A stretch of DNA of 64,000 bases, from contig JAFTKN010000028.1 in NCBI GenBank assembly GCA_017453255.1, positions 18,713-82,712 of the forward strand. Reading direction: 5' to 3'. Numbering within the stretch: position 1 is the stretch's first letter; the number at the start of each line of letters is the position of its first letter. Both the position numbers and the translations under genes were made by a program. A model generated the notes under the pieces. That model saw only the letters and a program-made list of their open reading frames with translations. It was not told the origin of the DNA and did not search any database. The DNA comes from Clostridia bacterium. GTDB taxonomy: Bacteria; Bacillota; Clostridia; Oscillospirales; CAG-272. Shown here one piece after another: positions 18,185 through 26,676 of the stretch.

Positions 18185-18622
18185 ATGGAAATGGACATTC
18201 TTGAAAAATGCGCATATATTAAAGGCCTTGCAGAAGGACTTAACCTTGATGCAACTAAGCCTGAGGGTAAGGTTTTGAATGCAATTATCGACCTTCTTTC
18301 AGATATTTGCAATACAGTTGCTGATATTGATGATGAGGTTGCTACTCTTGGCGATTATATTGAGGAAATCGACCACGACCTTGGCGATGTAGAGGAATAC
18401 CTCTATGACGACGAGTGTGATTGCGATTGTGAGGACGATTGTGATTGTTGTGATTGTGAGGATGATGAGTGTGATTGCGATTGCGACTGTGATTGTGAGG
18501 ATTGTGATTACATGGAGGCTATGTGTCCAAGCTGTGGTGAAACAATTTGCTTTGATAACGAGCTTGATCCTGAGGATCTTATCTGTCCAGCATGTGGTAA
18601 GGCCTTCAAAGAAGATAAATAA
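18185..18622 (+). CDS. CD1247-type protein with Cys/Asp-rich linker and zinc ribbon
   Basis: A 145-aa protein of unknown function. Residues 1-75 resemble the N-terminal domain of the CD1247 family of Clostridia (EKCAYIKGLAEGLNLD, then acidic helices). The C-terminus is a zinc-ribbon-like segment with CPSC (about residues 114-117) and CPAC (about residues 134-137). Between them, residues 78-107 are a run of alternating Cys and Asp/Glu with 13 Cys in about 30 residues, which is far from ordinary. The DNA there is a degenerate GATTGTGA-type repeat. GTGAGGA precedes the ATG; a Met two codons later is an alternative start. It follows efp, as in other Clostridia. A metal-binding role is only an inference. 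Confidence 0.8.
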   Translation: MEMDILEKCAYIKGLAEGLNLDATKPEGKVLNAIIDLLSDICNTVADIDDEVATLGDYIEEIDHDLGDVEEYLYDDECDCDCEDDCDCCDCEDDECDCDCDCDCEDCDYMEAMCPSCGETICFDNELDPEDLICPACGKAFKEDK

Positions 18623-18629
18623 TTAATTA

Positions 18630-18655
18630 AAAGAGCCTTTTAGGCTCTTTTTTTA
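18630..18655 (+). terminator. Terminator of the CD1247-type gene
   Basis: An 8-bp stem (AAAGAGCC with GGCTCTTT, 5-nt loop) followed by a run of T. Confidence 0.9.
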
Positions 18656-18666
18656 TTACAAAACAC

Positions 18667-18695
18667 TTGAAACTAAATAAATAATATGCTAAAAT
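18667..18695 (+). promoter_or_regulatory. Sigma-A promoter of the sugar isomerase/oxidoreductase operon
   Basis: TTGAAA and TAAAAT are separated by 17 bp, 36 bp before the start codon. Confidence 0.7.
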
Positions 18696-18731
18696 CAACT
18701 TAAAGAAACAAATAACACAAGGGGTGCTATT

Positions 18732-19550
18732 ATGAAATTAGGTACAATGGTTCATCTCGGCGATAACGTAGTCGAGAAAATTAAAGATGTAAAAAAATAT
18801 GGTCTTGAGTCATTCCAGCTTTGTGCTTGGAACCACAGTATGATGACTAAGGAGTGGGCGGACAAAATTAAGGCTACTGCTGATGAAGAGGGACTTGAAA
18901 TTAGTGCTGTTTGGTGTGGCTGGAGTGGTGATGCTCATTGGGATTTTATTGGGGGATATCACACTCTTGGTATCGTGCCAGTTTTCCTTCGTGATAAGAG
19001 AATGAATGAGCTTAAGCTCGGCTTTGACTTCGCAAAAATGATGAATGTTACAGACGTAATTACTCATATGGGATTTTTGCCTGAAAATCCAACAACTGAT
19101 GAATTTAAAGCTGTTGTTTCGGCTATTTCCGAGCTTGCTGAATATTGTAAGGCAAATGGTCAATATTTATTATTTGAAACAGGACAAGAAACACCAATCA
19201 CATTAAAAAGAACAATTATTGCTGTTGGTACAGGCAATTTAGGTATTAACCTCGACCCTGCAAATCTACTTCTTTATGGTAAGGCAAATCCTTGTGATGC
19301 TATTGATATTTTTGGCGACTATATTCGTGGTGTTCATGCAAAGGATGGAGAATATCCAACAGATCCATATTACTTAGGCGTTGAAAAGAGAATAGGTGAT
19401 GGACGTGCAAACTTCCCAGTGCTTATTAAAAAGCTTAAGGAGCATGGTTATAATGGCTCTATCACAATCGAGAGAGAAATAGATGGAGAAAAGCAAATTG
19501 AAGATATTATTTATGCAAAAAAATTCTTGGAGGATATAATCAATGGATAA
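18732..19550 (+). CDS. Sugar phosphate isomerase/epimerase family protein
   Basis: A 272-aa TIM-barrel protein of the AP-endonuclease-2/xylose isomerase-like family. Likely metal ligands are the Glu in LLFETGQET, the Asp in GINLDPANL, the His in RGVHAKDGE and the final Glu in ITIEREIDG. Members isomerise or epimerise keto-sugars and inositol derivatives; the substrate cannot be told here. Its last 8 bp overlap the start of the oxidoreductase gene, so the two are translationally coupled and probably act on the same sugar or cyclitol. No signal peptide is present. AAGGGG lies before the ATG. Confidence 0.88.
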   Translation: MKLGTMVHLGDNVVEKIKDVKKYGLESFQLCAWNHSMMTKEWADKIKATADEEGLEISAVWCGWSGDAHWDFIGGYHTLGIVPVFLRDKRMNELKLGFDFAKMMNVTDVITHMGFLPENPTTDEFKAVVSAISELAEYCKANGQYLLFETGQETPITLKRTIIAVGTGNLGINLDPANLLLYGKANPCDAIDIFGDYIRGVHAKDGEYPTDPYYLGVEKRIGDGRANFPVLIKKLKEHGYNGSITIEREIDGEKQIEDIIYAKKFLEDIING

Positions 19551-20523
19551 GGTAAGAGTTGGACTTGTAGGTGTAGGTGGAATGGGTGGTTGCCACTTTG
19601 GTAACTATGCTGATATTCAAAATGCAGAGCTTGTTGCTGCTTGTGATGTAAGACTTGATATGCTTAAGGAAAAGATTGGCGACAAGAAAATAAACGCTTA
19701 CGATAGCCTTGAAAAAATGTTGGAAAACGAAAAGCTTGATATGATAGACATTTGTACTCCAAGCTATATGCACAAGGATATGGCAATAGAGCTTTTAAAT
19801 AAGGGCTATCATGTGCTATGCGAAAAGCCAATGACTATTAATGCAAAGGATGCAAAAGAGGTTGTTGAGGTTGCAAGCAAGGCAGACAAAAACTTTATGG
19901 TTGCTCACGTTGTTAGATTTATGACCCCATACTCTTATTTGAGAAATGTAATTGAATCTGGTGAGCTTGGAAAGCTTATTAGACTTGATATGAAGCGTAT
20001 TTCAGCAATACCAACATGGAGCTGGGAGGACTGGATGAGAGATGAAAAGCGTAGTGGTGGAGTAGCGACTGACCTTTCAATTCATGACCTTGATTTTGTT
20101 CAAAGCATTTTTGGTATGCCTGATACAATTGAATCATATCGTTATCAAATGAAGGATAACAACGATACAGTAGTATCTAATCTTACATATGGAGATATGC
20201 TTGTTTCCTGCGAGGGAACTTGGTATAATTGTGATATTCCATTCCATTCAACCTATTTAGCAGTATTCCAAAATGGATATGTTGAGCATAATGATAAGCT
20301 TTACAAGAATGGCGAAGAGGTTAAAATTGAAAAGCAGGAAGCAACTGAGCTTGAGCTCGGAATCAATGTTGGAAATGACAATGGTTACCTTTGCGAAATG
20401 CAATATTTTGTAGATTGCATAGTTAAAGGCGAAAAGCCTTCCTTCGTAACTGCTGAAAGCTCAGCTAACAGCGTAATTCTCGCTGATATGGTTAAGGAAA
20501 AGGCAAGAATTTTAAGTAAATAA
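19543..20523 (+). CDS. Gfo/Idh/MocA family oxidoreductase
   Basis: A 326-aa NAD(P)-dependent dehydrogenase. The Rossmann fold opens with VGLVGVGGMGGCHFGNY (about residues 5-21). The signature HVLCEKPMTINAKDA contains the conserved Glu-Lys-Pro, and the C-terminal alpha/beta domain follows with DLSIHDLDFVQ (His and Asp likely catalytic). The family oxidises or reduces sugars, inositols and their derivatives. It overlaps the isomerase gene by 8 bp and ends at a strong terminator, making a two-gene operon. A role in inositol or rare-sugar use is inferred from the pairing only. Confidence 0.9.
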   Translation: MDKVRVGLVGVGGMGGCHFGNYADIQNAELVAACDVRLDMLKEKIGDKKINAYDSLEKMLENEKLDMIDICTPSYMHKDMAIELLNKGYHVLCEKPMTINAKDAKEVVEVASKADKNFMVAHVVRFMTPYSYLRNVIESGELGKLIRLDMKRISAIPTWSWEDWMRDEKRSGGVATDLSIHDLDFVQSIFGMPDTIESYRYQMKDNNDTVVSNLTYGDMLVSCEGTWYNCDIPFHSTYLAVFQNGYVEHNDKLYKNGEEVKIEKQEATELELGINVGNDNGYLCEMQYFVDCIVKGEKPSFVTAESSANSVILADMVKEKARILSK

Positions 20524-20524
20524 A

Positions 20525-20558
20525 AAATAAAGGTGTCGTAACGACACCTTTATTTTTT
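20525..20558. terminator. Bidirectional terminator
   Basis: The stem AAATAAAGGTGTCG with CGACACCTTTATTT and a short loop. It ends the plus-strand operon, and its right end overlaps the last codons of the converging spoVAE. Confidence 0.9.
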
Positions 20559-20918
20559 TGGTTTGCTCTTAAATATTAGTGTAGCAATGAAGCCAAAGCA
20601 AATAGCTGCTGCAATACCACCAGCAGTTGCACTAATTCCACCTGTTAAGGCACCGATTAGCCCCTTTTCCATTACTGCCTTTTTTACACCATTTGCTAAG
20701 GTGTAGCCAAAGCCTGTTAATGGTACAGTTGCACCACATCCTGCAAAATTAACGATATGCTCATATACACCTATAGCAGTTAAAAACACTCCCAAGCAAA
20801 CATATGTGACAAGTATTCTTGCAGGGGTAAGCTTTGTTTTGTCTATTAGTATTTGGGCAATTACACAAAATCCACCACCTACTAAAAAGGCAATACCGCA
20901 TCTTAATAAAATGTCCAT
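20550..20918 (-). CDS. spoVAE: Stage V sporulation protein AE
   Basis: A 122-aa membrane protein, one of the SpoVA channel proteins that move Ca-dipicolinate into the forespore and out on germination (known from Bacillus and Clostridium). Three or four hydrophobic segments and the pattern CGATVPLTGFGYTLANGVK are typical. I start it at the ATG at 20918, which overlaps the spoVAD stop codon in a TAATG junction and has GGAG 9 nt upstream. An ATG three codons earlier sits directly against that GGAG and is less likely. Confidence 0.92.
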   Translation of the reverse strand: MDILLRCGIAFLVGGGFCVIAQILIDKTKLTPARILVTYVCLGVFLTAIGVYEHIVNFAGCGATVPLTGFGYTLANGVKKAVMEKGLIGALTGGISATAGGIAAAICFGFIATLIFKSKPKK

Positions 20919-21916
20919 TATTTGCATCTCCTAATTCTAATTAAATGAGCAATCGAAGGAATGGCCTCGCCTTGAAAAAGCGTCATAGGTGACATAAGAG
21001 CACCAGTGCCAATAAAAAGCACATCATTTAAGATTCCATTTTCGATATTCGGTATAATAGTAGAAGCCATAGCAACAGCACTACAGCCACAGCCTGAGCC
21101 ACCTGCATGAACGTCTTGATTTTCCCTGTCAAACACCATAAGACCACAATCAACGTGATTTTTTCTTATATCTATGCCTTCACCAAGTAATAAATCCTTT
21201 AAAATTTCACTACCCTCATAGCCTAAATCTCCTGTTACAATTAAATCAAAGGATGATGGAGAAAGTCCTGATTCTAAAAAATAATCCCGAATAGTTTTAA
21301 TTGCAGCTGGAGCCATAGCTGCACCCATGTTATTTATATCCTTAACACCCATATCTATAATTTCGCCAAAATGAACCTGACATATTTCGCATTTTCCCTC
21401 GTTACCAAGAATAAATGAGCCTGCACCAGTAACAGTCCATTGGGCAGTGGGCGTTCTTTGACCACCATATTCAAGAGGAAATCTAAACTGCCTTTCACTT
21501 GAGCAAAAATGAGAAGAGGTTGTAACACCGCAAAGCTTGATTATGTCACCACTGAATAGACAAGCTCCAATCCCAAGTCCTAAGGCACAGGTCGAGCAAG
21601 CTCCATAAAGCCCCAAATAAGGCGTTTTAAAGCTCGATAGTCCATAAGCAGAGCCAACACATTGGTTTAGTAAATCACCTGCTAAAAGAAGATCAAAATT
21701 TTCTATAAAATAACCACTTTTTTTAATAGCACCATTTAAAGCCCTTCTTTGCATTTCGCTTTCAGCCTTTTCCCAAGATGATTTTCCAAATTTATTGTCA
21801 AGACAAAATTCGTCATAGTAATTACCTAATGGACCATTATACTCCTTTTCTCCGACAACGGAATAGGTGGAGCTGATTTTACAGGGCTTTTTTAAGGTTA
21901 TTGTTTTATTTTTCAT
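20918..21916 (-). CDS. spoVAD: Stage V sporulation protein AD
   Basis: A 332-aa thiolase-like protein of the SpoVA complex; SpoVAD binds dipicolinic acid (family knowledge). The motifs GDLLNQCVGSAYGLSS, GLYGACSTCALGLGIGAC and GGQRTPTAQWTVTGAG are characteristic. The ATG at 21916 is chosen because GGGGG lies 5 nt upstream and the upstream alternative is a TTG. It sits 2 bp after spoVAC and overlaps spoVAE by one base. Only the C-D-E subset is present here, the minimal set found in Clostridia. Confidence 0.95.
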   Translation of the reverse strand: MKNKTITLKKPCKISSTYSVVGEKEYNGPLGNYYDEFCLDNKFGKSSWEKAESEMQRRALNGAIKKSGYFIENFDLLLAGDLLNQCVGSAYGLSSFKTPYLGLYGACSTCALGLGIGACLFSGDIIKLCGVTTSSHFCSSERQFRFPLEYGGQRTPTAQWTVTGAGSFILGNEGKCEICQVHFGEIIDMGVKDINNMGAAMAPAAIKTIRDYFLESGLSPSSFDLIVTGDLGYEGSEILKDLLLGEGIDIRKNHVDCGLMVFDRENQDVHAGGSGCGCSAVAMASTIIPNIENGILNDVLFIGTGALMSPMTLFQGEAIPSIAHLIRIRRCK

Positions 21917-21918
21917 GT

Positions 21919-22362
21919 TTACCCCCAAATCAGCTGAACAATATAATAAATAACACCATAAATTGAGCCACTTAATGTTCCAAATAAAATAACAGGACCA
22001 GATATAGAAAAGATTTTTGCACCAACACCTAAAACCAAGCCCTCTGATTTTGTATCAATAGCAGGGGAGGCAACAGAATTTGCAAAGCCTGTTATAGGTA
22101 CAAGCGTGCCTGCACCAGCAACCCTTGCGATAGTGTCAAAAATTCCAATTCCCGTAAGCGTTACTGATATAAAAATTAAGGTTATAGAAACAATAGCATA
22201 GGCGTCAAGCTCCTCAAGTCCAATTATTCGATAAAGCTCAAATAAGGCTTGACCAAGAGAACAAATAGCACCACCTATAAAAAAAGCATGTATGCAATTT
22301 TTTAAAATCGGTGATTTTTTTTGCCTCTGATTTACATATTCGACATATTCTTCCTTTTTCAT
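21919..22362 (-). CDS. spoVAC: Stage V sporulation protein AC
   Basis: A 147-aa membrane protein of the SpoVA channel; Bacillus SpoVAC behaves as a mechanosensitive channel. GTLVPITGFANSVASPAID is the family signature. The ATG at 22362 follows AAGGGGG at good spacing; the frame is open further upstream without a site. It is the first gene of spoVAC-D-E. Upstream on the minus strand, TGAATA with CAGTATA 18 bp later resembles a forespore sigma-G promoter, which would suit this operon, but the -10 match is only partial. Confidence 0.94.
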   Translation of the reverse strand: MKKEEYVEYVNQRQKKSPILKNCIHAFFIGGAICSLGQALFELYRIIGLEELDAYAIVSITLIFISVTLTGIGIFDTIARVAGAGTLVPITGFANSVASPAIDTKSEGLVLGVGAKIFSISGPVILFGTLSGSIYGVIYYIVQLIWG

Positions 22363-22426
22363 AAATATCCCCCTTGATTTTGCTAAAATTATACTGTGCA
22401 AAATTAGGATAAATTATTCAAAATTA

Positions 22427-22455
22427 TTGACAAAGCAAAATAATTGTTGTATCAT
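22427..22455 (+). promoter_or_regulatory. Sigma-A promoter of the coiled-coil gene and mscS
   Basis: TTGACA and TATCAT are separated by 17 bp, 33 bp before the start codon at 22489. Confidence 0.75.
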
Positions 22456-22488
22456 ATAATATAGTTAATATAGAAAGGTGGAGGACAA

Positions 22489-22782
22489 ATGGCAGAAAAA
22501 ATGAACAAAGTAAAGGACAAGGTTACCACAGTTGCCAAAACTGCTTATGATAAAACAGCTTATTTTGCAAAAATAGCAAAATTGAAGGTAGAAATTCAAG
22601 CTAATAAGGCTAAGCTAAATGCTGTTTATAAAAAATTGGGTAAGCTTTACTATACATATAAAAATACAGAGAATATGAGCGAGGAGGAAACCTCAGTGCT
22701 TGTCAAGGAGGCAGATGTTTTAACTGCTAAAATTGCAGGCCTTGATAAGGAGCTATTTATACTCCAACATTCTGAGGCGTAA
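22489..22782 (+). CDS. Small predicted coiled-coil protein, unknown function
   Basis: A 97-aa soluble, strongly helical protein rich in Lys, Ala and Glu, with heptad-like spacing through about residues 25-95. There is no signal peptide, membrane span or Cys. I do not recognise the family. AGGTGGAGG precedes the ATG. Its stop lies 6 bp before the start of the mechanosensitive channel gene, so the two share a transcript, and a role linked to the channel or the envelope is possible (inference only). Confidence 0.75.
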   Translation: MAEKMNKVKDKVTTVAKTAYDKTAYFAKIAKLKVEIQANKAKLNAVYKKLGKLYYTYKNTENMSEEETSVLVKEADVLTAKIAGLDKELFILQHSEA

Positions 22783-22788
22783 ATAAAC

Positions 22789-23631
22789 ATGGTAAATAGT
22801 TTATTTTTAACATCGGATACAAGCTTTTGGGACGGAATTAAAAACTTTTGGAGCAATAATATTGTTCCAATCGCAGCAAGAATATTAATTGCATTATTAG
22901 TATTTATTGTTGGTAGCTTTATAATTAGAAAAATTACAAAGAACATAGCTAAGGGAAAAATTTTCCCTAAGATGAACAAGACATTAAGAACCTTCTTGAA
23001 GCATGTAATCGGTGGATGCCTGTACGTTATATTAGCATTAGCTATAATTTCTATTTTAGGCTTTGACGTATCTGCTTTTTCTGCAATAGTTGCATCTGCT
23101 GGCTTGGCTGTTGGCCTTGCATTACAGGGCGGTCTTACAAATATTGCAGGTGGTATTATGCTTGTAATCTTCAAGCCATTTGAGGTTGGCGATTATATTG
23201 AGGGTGGAAATGTTTCTGGTACAGTTGTTGATATTGGTTTATTCTATACAACAGTTACAACTCCTGATAATAAAAAGGTAGTAGTGCCGAATGGAACGAT
23301 TTCTAATACTGATGTAACTAACTATTCAGCTCATGATACAAGAAGAATTGATTTTGACTTTTCAATTTCCTTTAAGGCTGACATAGACACAGCAAAAAAG
23401 GTTTTATTTGCTTGTGCTAAGGCTGATGAAAGAATTTTAGATGACCCTAAGCCAGCAGTTATGATTGCATCTCATAAGGAAAATGCAATAGTAATTAAAC
23501 TTAGAGTATGGGTTAAATCTGATGATTATTGGGATGTTAATTTCCAAATGCTCGAGCAGGTTAAACGTAGCTTTGACGAGTTTGGTGTTGAAATTCCATA
23601 TCCACAGCTCGATGTTCATATTGAAAAATAA
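22789..23631 (+). CDS. mscS: Small-conductance mechanosensitive channel (MscS family)
   Basis: A 280-aa MscS-type channel that releases solutes on osmotic downshock. The N-terminus has membrane segments at about residues 28-50 and 68-92. The pore helix carries the Gly/Ala pattern SAGLAVGLALQGGLTNIAGG (about residues 103-122). The beta domain follows with FEVGDYIEGG and TTVTTPDNKKVVVPNG, then the C-terminal cytoplasmic vestibule. The length matches E. coli MscS. Its start lies 6 bp after the preceding gene, and it ends at a strong terminator. Confidence 0.94.
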   Translation: MVNSLFLTSDTSFWDGIKNFWSNNIVPIAARILIALLVFIVGSFIIRKITKNIAKGKIFPKMNKTLRTFLKHVIGGCLYVILALAIISILGFDVSAFSAIVASAGLAVGLALQGGLTNIAGGIMLVIFKPFEVGDYIEGGNVSGTVVDIGLFYTTVTTPDNKKVVVPNGTISNTDVTNYSAHDTRRIDFDFSISFKADIDTAKKVLFACAKADERILDDPKPAVMIASHKENAIVIKLRVWVKSDDYWDVNFQMLEQVKRSFDEFGVEIPYPQLDVHIEK

Positions 23632-23634
23632 TAA

Positions 23635-23663
23635 AAAAGGAACGGATTTTATCCGTTCCTTTT
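23635..23663. terminator. Bidirectional terminator
   Basis: A 12-bp perfect stem (AAAAGGAACGGA with TCCGTTCCTTTT, 5-nt loop) between mscS and the converging clpC. Confidence 0.9.
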
Positions 23664-23664
23664 G

Positions 23665-26082
23665 TTATTTACGAGTGAGAACATTAAATTTTATTGCATC
23701 ATTTTCAAAGCTTATGCTTACCTCGTCACCTGATGAAATTTCACCACTTAGAATTTTTTCTGACAGAGGATTTTCTAAAAGGCTTGTGATAGATCGCCTA
23801 ATAGGTCTTGCTCCATATTGCTTGCTGTAGCTTTTTTTAGCGATATGCTTAATAACGCTATCATCATTTTTTAACTCAATTCCAATATCACGAGCAAGAG
23901 AGCATACCTCATTTAGCATTATGCGAGTAATTTTTTCTGCATCCTCAAGGCTTAACTTGTTAAAAATTATTATTTCATCAAGCCTGTTTAAAAATTCAGG
24001 ATTAAATTCATTCTTTAAGGCATCGTTGATTTGTATTCTCATCATATCACTTTCATCATCAGCGCTAAAGCTTTTAGAAAAACCAAGTGGCTTAGGCTCA
24101 GTAATGTTTTTTGCTCCAACATTTGATGTAAGAATAATAATCGTATTCTTAAAATCTACATGACGTCCTTGTGAGTCGGTAAGAATTCCGTCCTCAAGAA
24201 TTTGTAAAAGAATATTGTAAACATCGTTGTGTGCCTTTTCAATCTCGTCAAATAAAACAACGGAGTAGGGCTTAGAGCGAACTAATGATGTAAGAATACC
24301 CCCCTCCTCATAGCCTACATATCCAGGGGGAGCACCGATTAATCTTGAAACCGAATGCTTTTCCATATATTCAGACATATCTATTCTTATAAGGGCATCG
24401 CTTTGACCGAAAACAATTTTTGAAATACTTTTTGCAAGCTCGGTTTTTCCAACACCAGTAGGACCTAAAAATAGAAATGAGCCAATAGGCTTTTTGTGAT
24501 TTTTCAGCCCCATTCTCGACCTTTTTATAGATGAAGCAACCTTTTTAATAGCATTTCTTTGCCCAATTACACACTCATTAAGTTCCTCTTCTAAGTTAGA
24601 AAGTCTATCGCTCTCGCTTTTTTCAAGCCTTGTAATAGGGATGTTAGTCCACTGAGTAATTAAATGTCTTATGTCATCGCCTATCAAGGTTGGAATACTG
24701 TCAGCCTTTGATTTTTCGTGCTCGGATAAACGTCGCTTAAGCTTCATTTTGAGCTCAATTTCTTCATCCTTAATTTGTGTAGCAGCATCAAAGCATTCGT
24801 TTAAAATCGCTCGTTCCTTGTCGCTTGAAAGAGATTTGAGCCTGCCCTCAAGCTCCTTAATCTCCTTGGTTTTAGAAAAATGCTTCATTTTAAGCCTCGA
24901 ACAGCCCTCATCAATTAAATCAATTGCCTTGTCAGGTAAAAATCTATCATTTAGGTATCTGATAGACAAGGAAACAGCAGTAATAATAGCATCGTCGCTT
25001 ATTTTTACCCCATGAAAATCCTCGTATCTTGATTTTAATCCAAATAAAATATCAAGTGTCTTTTCCTCGCTCGGCTCTTCAATTAAAACAGGCTGAAATC
25101 TTCTTTCAAGAGCACTGTCCTTTTCGATATGCCTTCTATATTCTGATGTTGTAGTAGCGCCAATTAACTGAATTTGTCCTCGTGATAATGCAGGCTTAAT
25201 AATATTTGCGGCATCAACAGCCCCCTCTGCAGCACCTGCACCTATAATTGTGTGTATTTCGTCAATAAAAAGAATAATTGATGGGTTACTTCTAAGCTCG
25301 TTCATAACACCACGCATTCTTTCTTCAAATTCACCTCTGTATTTTGCACCTGCTATCATTGAGCTTAAATCTAAAGAAATAATGGTTTTACCTAAAAGAT
25401 CGCTTGGAACGTCACCCTCATTAATTTTTTGTGCCAACCCCTCGACAATAGCAGTTTTTCCAACACCAGGCTCACCGATTAAGCAAGGATTATTTTTAGT
25501 ACGTCTTGAAAGTATTTGAACAAGTCTGCTAACCTCGCTATCTCTGCCAATTAAAGGATCGTATTTTCCTAATTTTGCTTGTGCATTTAGATTTTTTCCA
25601 TATGTGGTAAGCATGGATACAGGAGAGCTTGCTTGCTTTTCAGCTTTAGGCATATAAGCCTCAAGATAATTTGTTATTTCAGACTTAAGTATCTGTAGGC
25701 TTATTCCCAGGGAAATAAGAAGGCGAGCACCAATTGAATCAGGCTCATCACAAAGAGCATAGAGTAAATGCTCGCTTCCAATAAGCTGACCATTAAATCT
25801 TTTCATTATTGTATTTGAAAGCTCTACAATTCTTTTTAGCTTTGGTGTTAAGCTTTCTAAGCTTGGTTTATTATCATTAACCCTACTTGATTCGTAAATT
25901 TTCAAGTAAGCATCCTTATAGCTTAACTTTTTTTCTTCTAAAATCTTACAGCCTATGCAATCGGTATCAAGAATACCTAATAGCAAATGCTCAGAGCCTA
26001 TGTAGGCACTTCCTAATTTTTCCGCGTTTCTTTTTGAGGCTTGTAAAACTGCCTCTGCCTTTTTAGTGAATCTGTTTAACAT
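23665..26082 (-). CDS. clpC: ATP-dependent Clp protease ATPase subunit, ClpC type
   Basis: An 805-aa Hsp100 unfoldase. The double Clp N domain spans about residues 1-145. The first AAA module has LIGEPGVGKT at residues 201-210 and LFIDEIHTIIGAG. A short middle domain follows, then a second AAA module with GPTGVGKTELAK and RLIGAPPGYVGYEEGG. KPLGFS near the end of the second module fits the loop that docks ClpP, so it should feed a protease. The short middle domain argues for ClpC and against ClpB. The usual ctsR-mcsA-mcsB partners are not next to it; instead the upstream gene is a peptidoglycan-binding protein. It may still share a transcript with that operon (62-bp gap). Confidence 0.93.
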   Translation of the reverse strand: MLNRFTKKAEAVLQASKRNAEKLGSAYIGSEHLLLGILDTDCIGCKILEEKKLSYKDAYLKIYESSRVNDNKPSLESLTPKLKRIVELSNTIMKRFNGQLIGSEHLLYALCDEPDSIGARLLISLGISLQILKSEITNYLEAYMPKAEKQASSPVSMLTTYGKNLNAQAKLGKYDPLIGRDSEVSRLVQILSRRTKNNPCLIGEPGVGKTAIVEGLAQKINEGDVPSDLLGKTIISLDLSSMIAGAKYRGEFEERMRGVMNELRSNPSIILFIDEIHTIIGAGAAEGAVDAANIIKPALSRGQIQLIGATTTSEYRRHIEKDSALERRFQPVLIEEPSEEKTLDILFGLKSRYEDFHGVKISDDAIITAVSLSIRYLNDRFLPDKAIDLIDEGCSRLKMKHFSKTKEIKELEGRLKSLSSDKERAILNECFDAATQIKDEEIELKMKLKRRLSEHEKSKADSIPTLIGDDIRHLITQWTNIPITRLEKSESDRLSNLEEELNECVIGQRNAIKKVASSIKRSRMGLKNHKKPIGSFLFLGPTGVGKTELAKSISKIVFGQSDALIRIDMSEYMEKHSVSRLIGAPPGYVGYEEGGILTSLVRSKPYSVVLFDEIEKAHNDVYNILLQILEDGILTDSQGRHVDFKNTIIILTSNVGAKNITEPKPLGFSKSFSADDESDMMRIQINDALKNEFNPEFLNRLDEIIIFNKLSLEDAEKITRIMLNEVCSLARDIGIELKNDDSVIKHIAKKSYSKQYGARPIRRSITSLLENPLSEKILSGEISSGDEVSISFENDAIKFNVLTRK

Positions 26083-26143
26083 AAGCGGTATATCCTTTCT
26101 TGGTATTTCCGATTACATTATTGACAAAAAGCTAAGATTATTT

Positions 26144-26674
26144 TCAACTATCTCGTGAATTTAATCGTTCAAATTCATAAGATAGCATATTTAAGGTTTT
26201 TGAGTCTATAATACCGCTTGAATCCATAAGATTTTTCCTTTGTAGCACCTTGATAGCATTAACAGTTTGCTTATCATAGACTCCATTTATTTCGATTTTT
26301 CCCATTTCATCATGGTGATTACTTATTTCGTTAAGCATATGCTGAATTACATATAAATTATTATCCTTGCTATCAGGATATATATAATAACCACTATCCT
26401 GGGGAAATATTTTCACACTACGAGCAAGTAACGAGGCATCTTTTCTTGCTTCATCAATTTTAAATAGTAGCTCCCACGTTTCATTATCTACAATTCCACT
26501 TGGATAAAGACCATATTTCGTTTGAAATTCTATAACCGAATCTCTTGTATCAGTATCATAGAGCCCACTTGGCTTTATTTTTGCTAAGCCATCACTTTCA
26601 TATTGAAGATATCTTAAAATGCGCTGTATTTGTATAATAGCATTTTTATCATTTTCCAATTTATAATATGCCAT
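26144..26674 (-). CDS. Peptidoglycan-binding protein with two PG_binding_1 domains
   Basis: A 176-aa protein without a signal peptide, made of two peptidoglycan-binding type 1 domains. The first is around residues 10-75 (IQRILRYLQY, then SGLYDTDTRDSVIEFQTKYGL). The second is around residues 95-170 (IQHMLNEIS, then INGVYDKQTVNAIKVLQRKN). Its stop-to-start spacing from the upstream gene is 2 bp, so it is the third gene of a tight operon. Such stand-alone repeats are common in spore or wall enzymes, but no catalytic domain is present here. Its job is unknown; by its neighbours it probably works on spore or cell wall structure. Confidence 0.85.
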   Translation of the reverse strand: MAYYKLENDKNAIIQIQRILRYLQYESDGLAKIKPSGLYDTDTRDSVIEFQTKYGLYPSGIVDNETWELLFKIDEARKDASLLARSVKIFPQDSGYYIYPDSKDNNLYVIQHMLNEISNHHDEMGKIEINGVYDKQTVNAIKVLQRKNLMDSSGIIDSKTLNMLSYEFERLNSRDS

Positions 26675-26676
26675 AA

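Noticed and set aside
18405..18626. A second plus-strand frame inside the Cys/Asp-rich gene
   Set aside because: It is an out-of-frame reading of the GATTGT-type repeat, without its own ribosome binding site.
22383..22425. A definite sigma-G promoter for spoVAC-D-E
   Set aside because: TGAATA is a perfect -35, but the -10 CAGTATA matches the consensus at only about four of seven positions, so I mention it only as possible.
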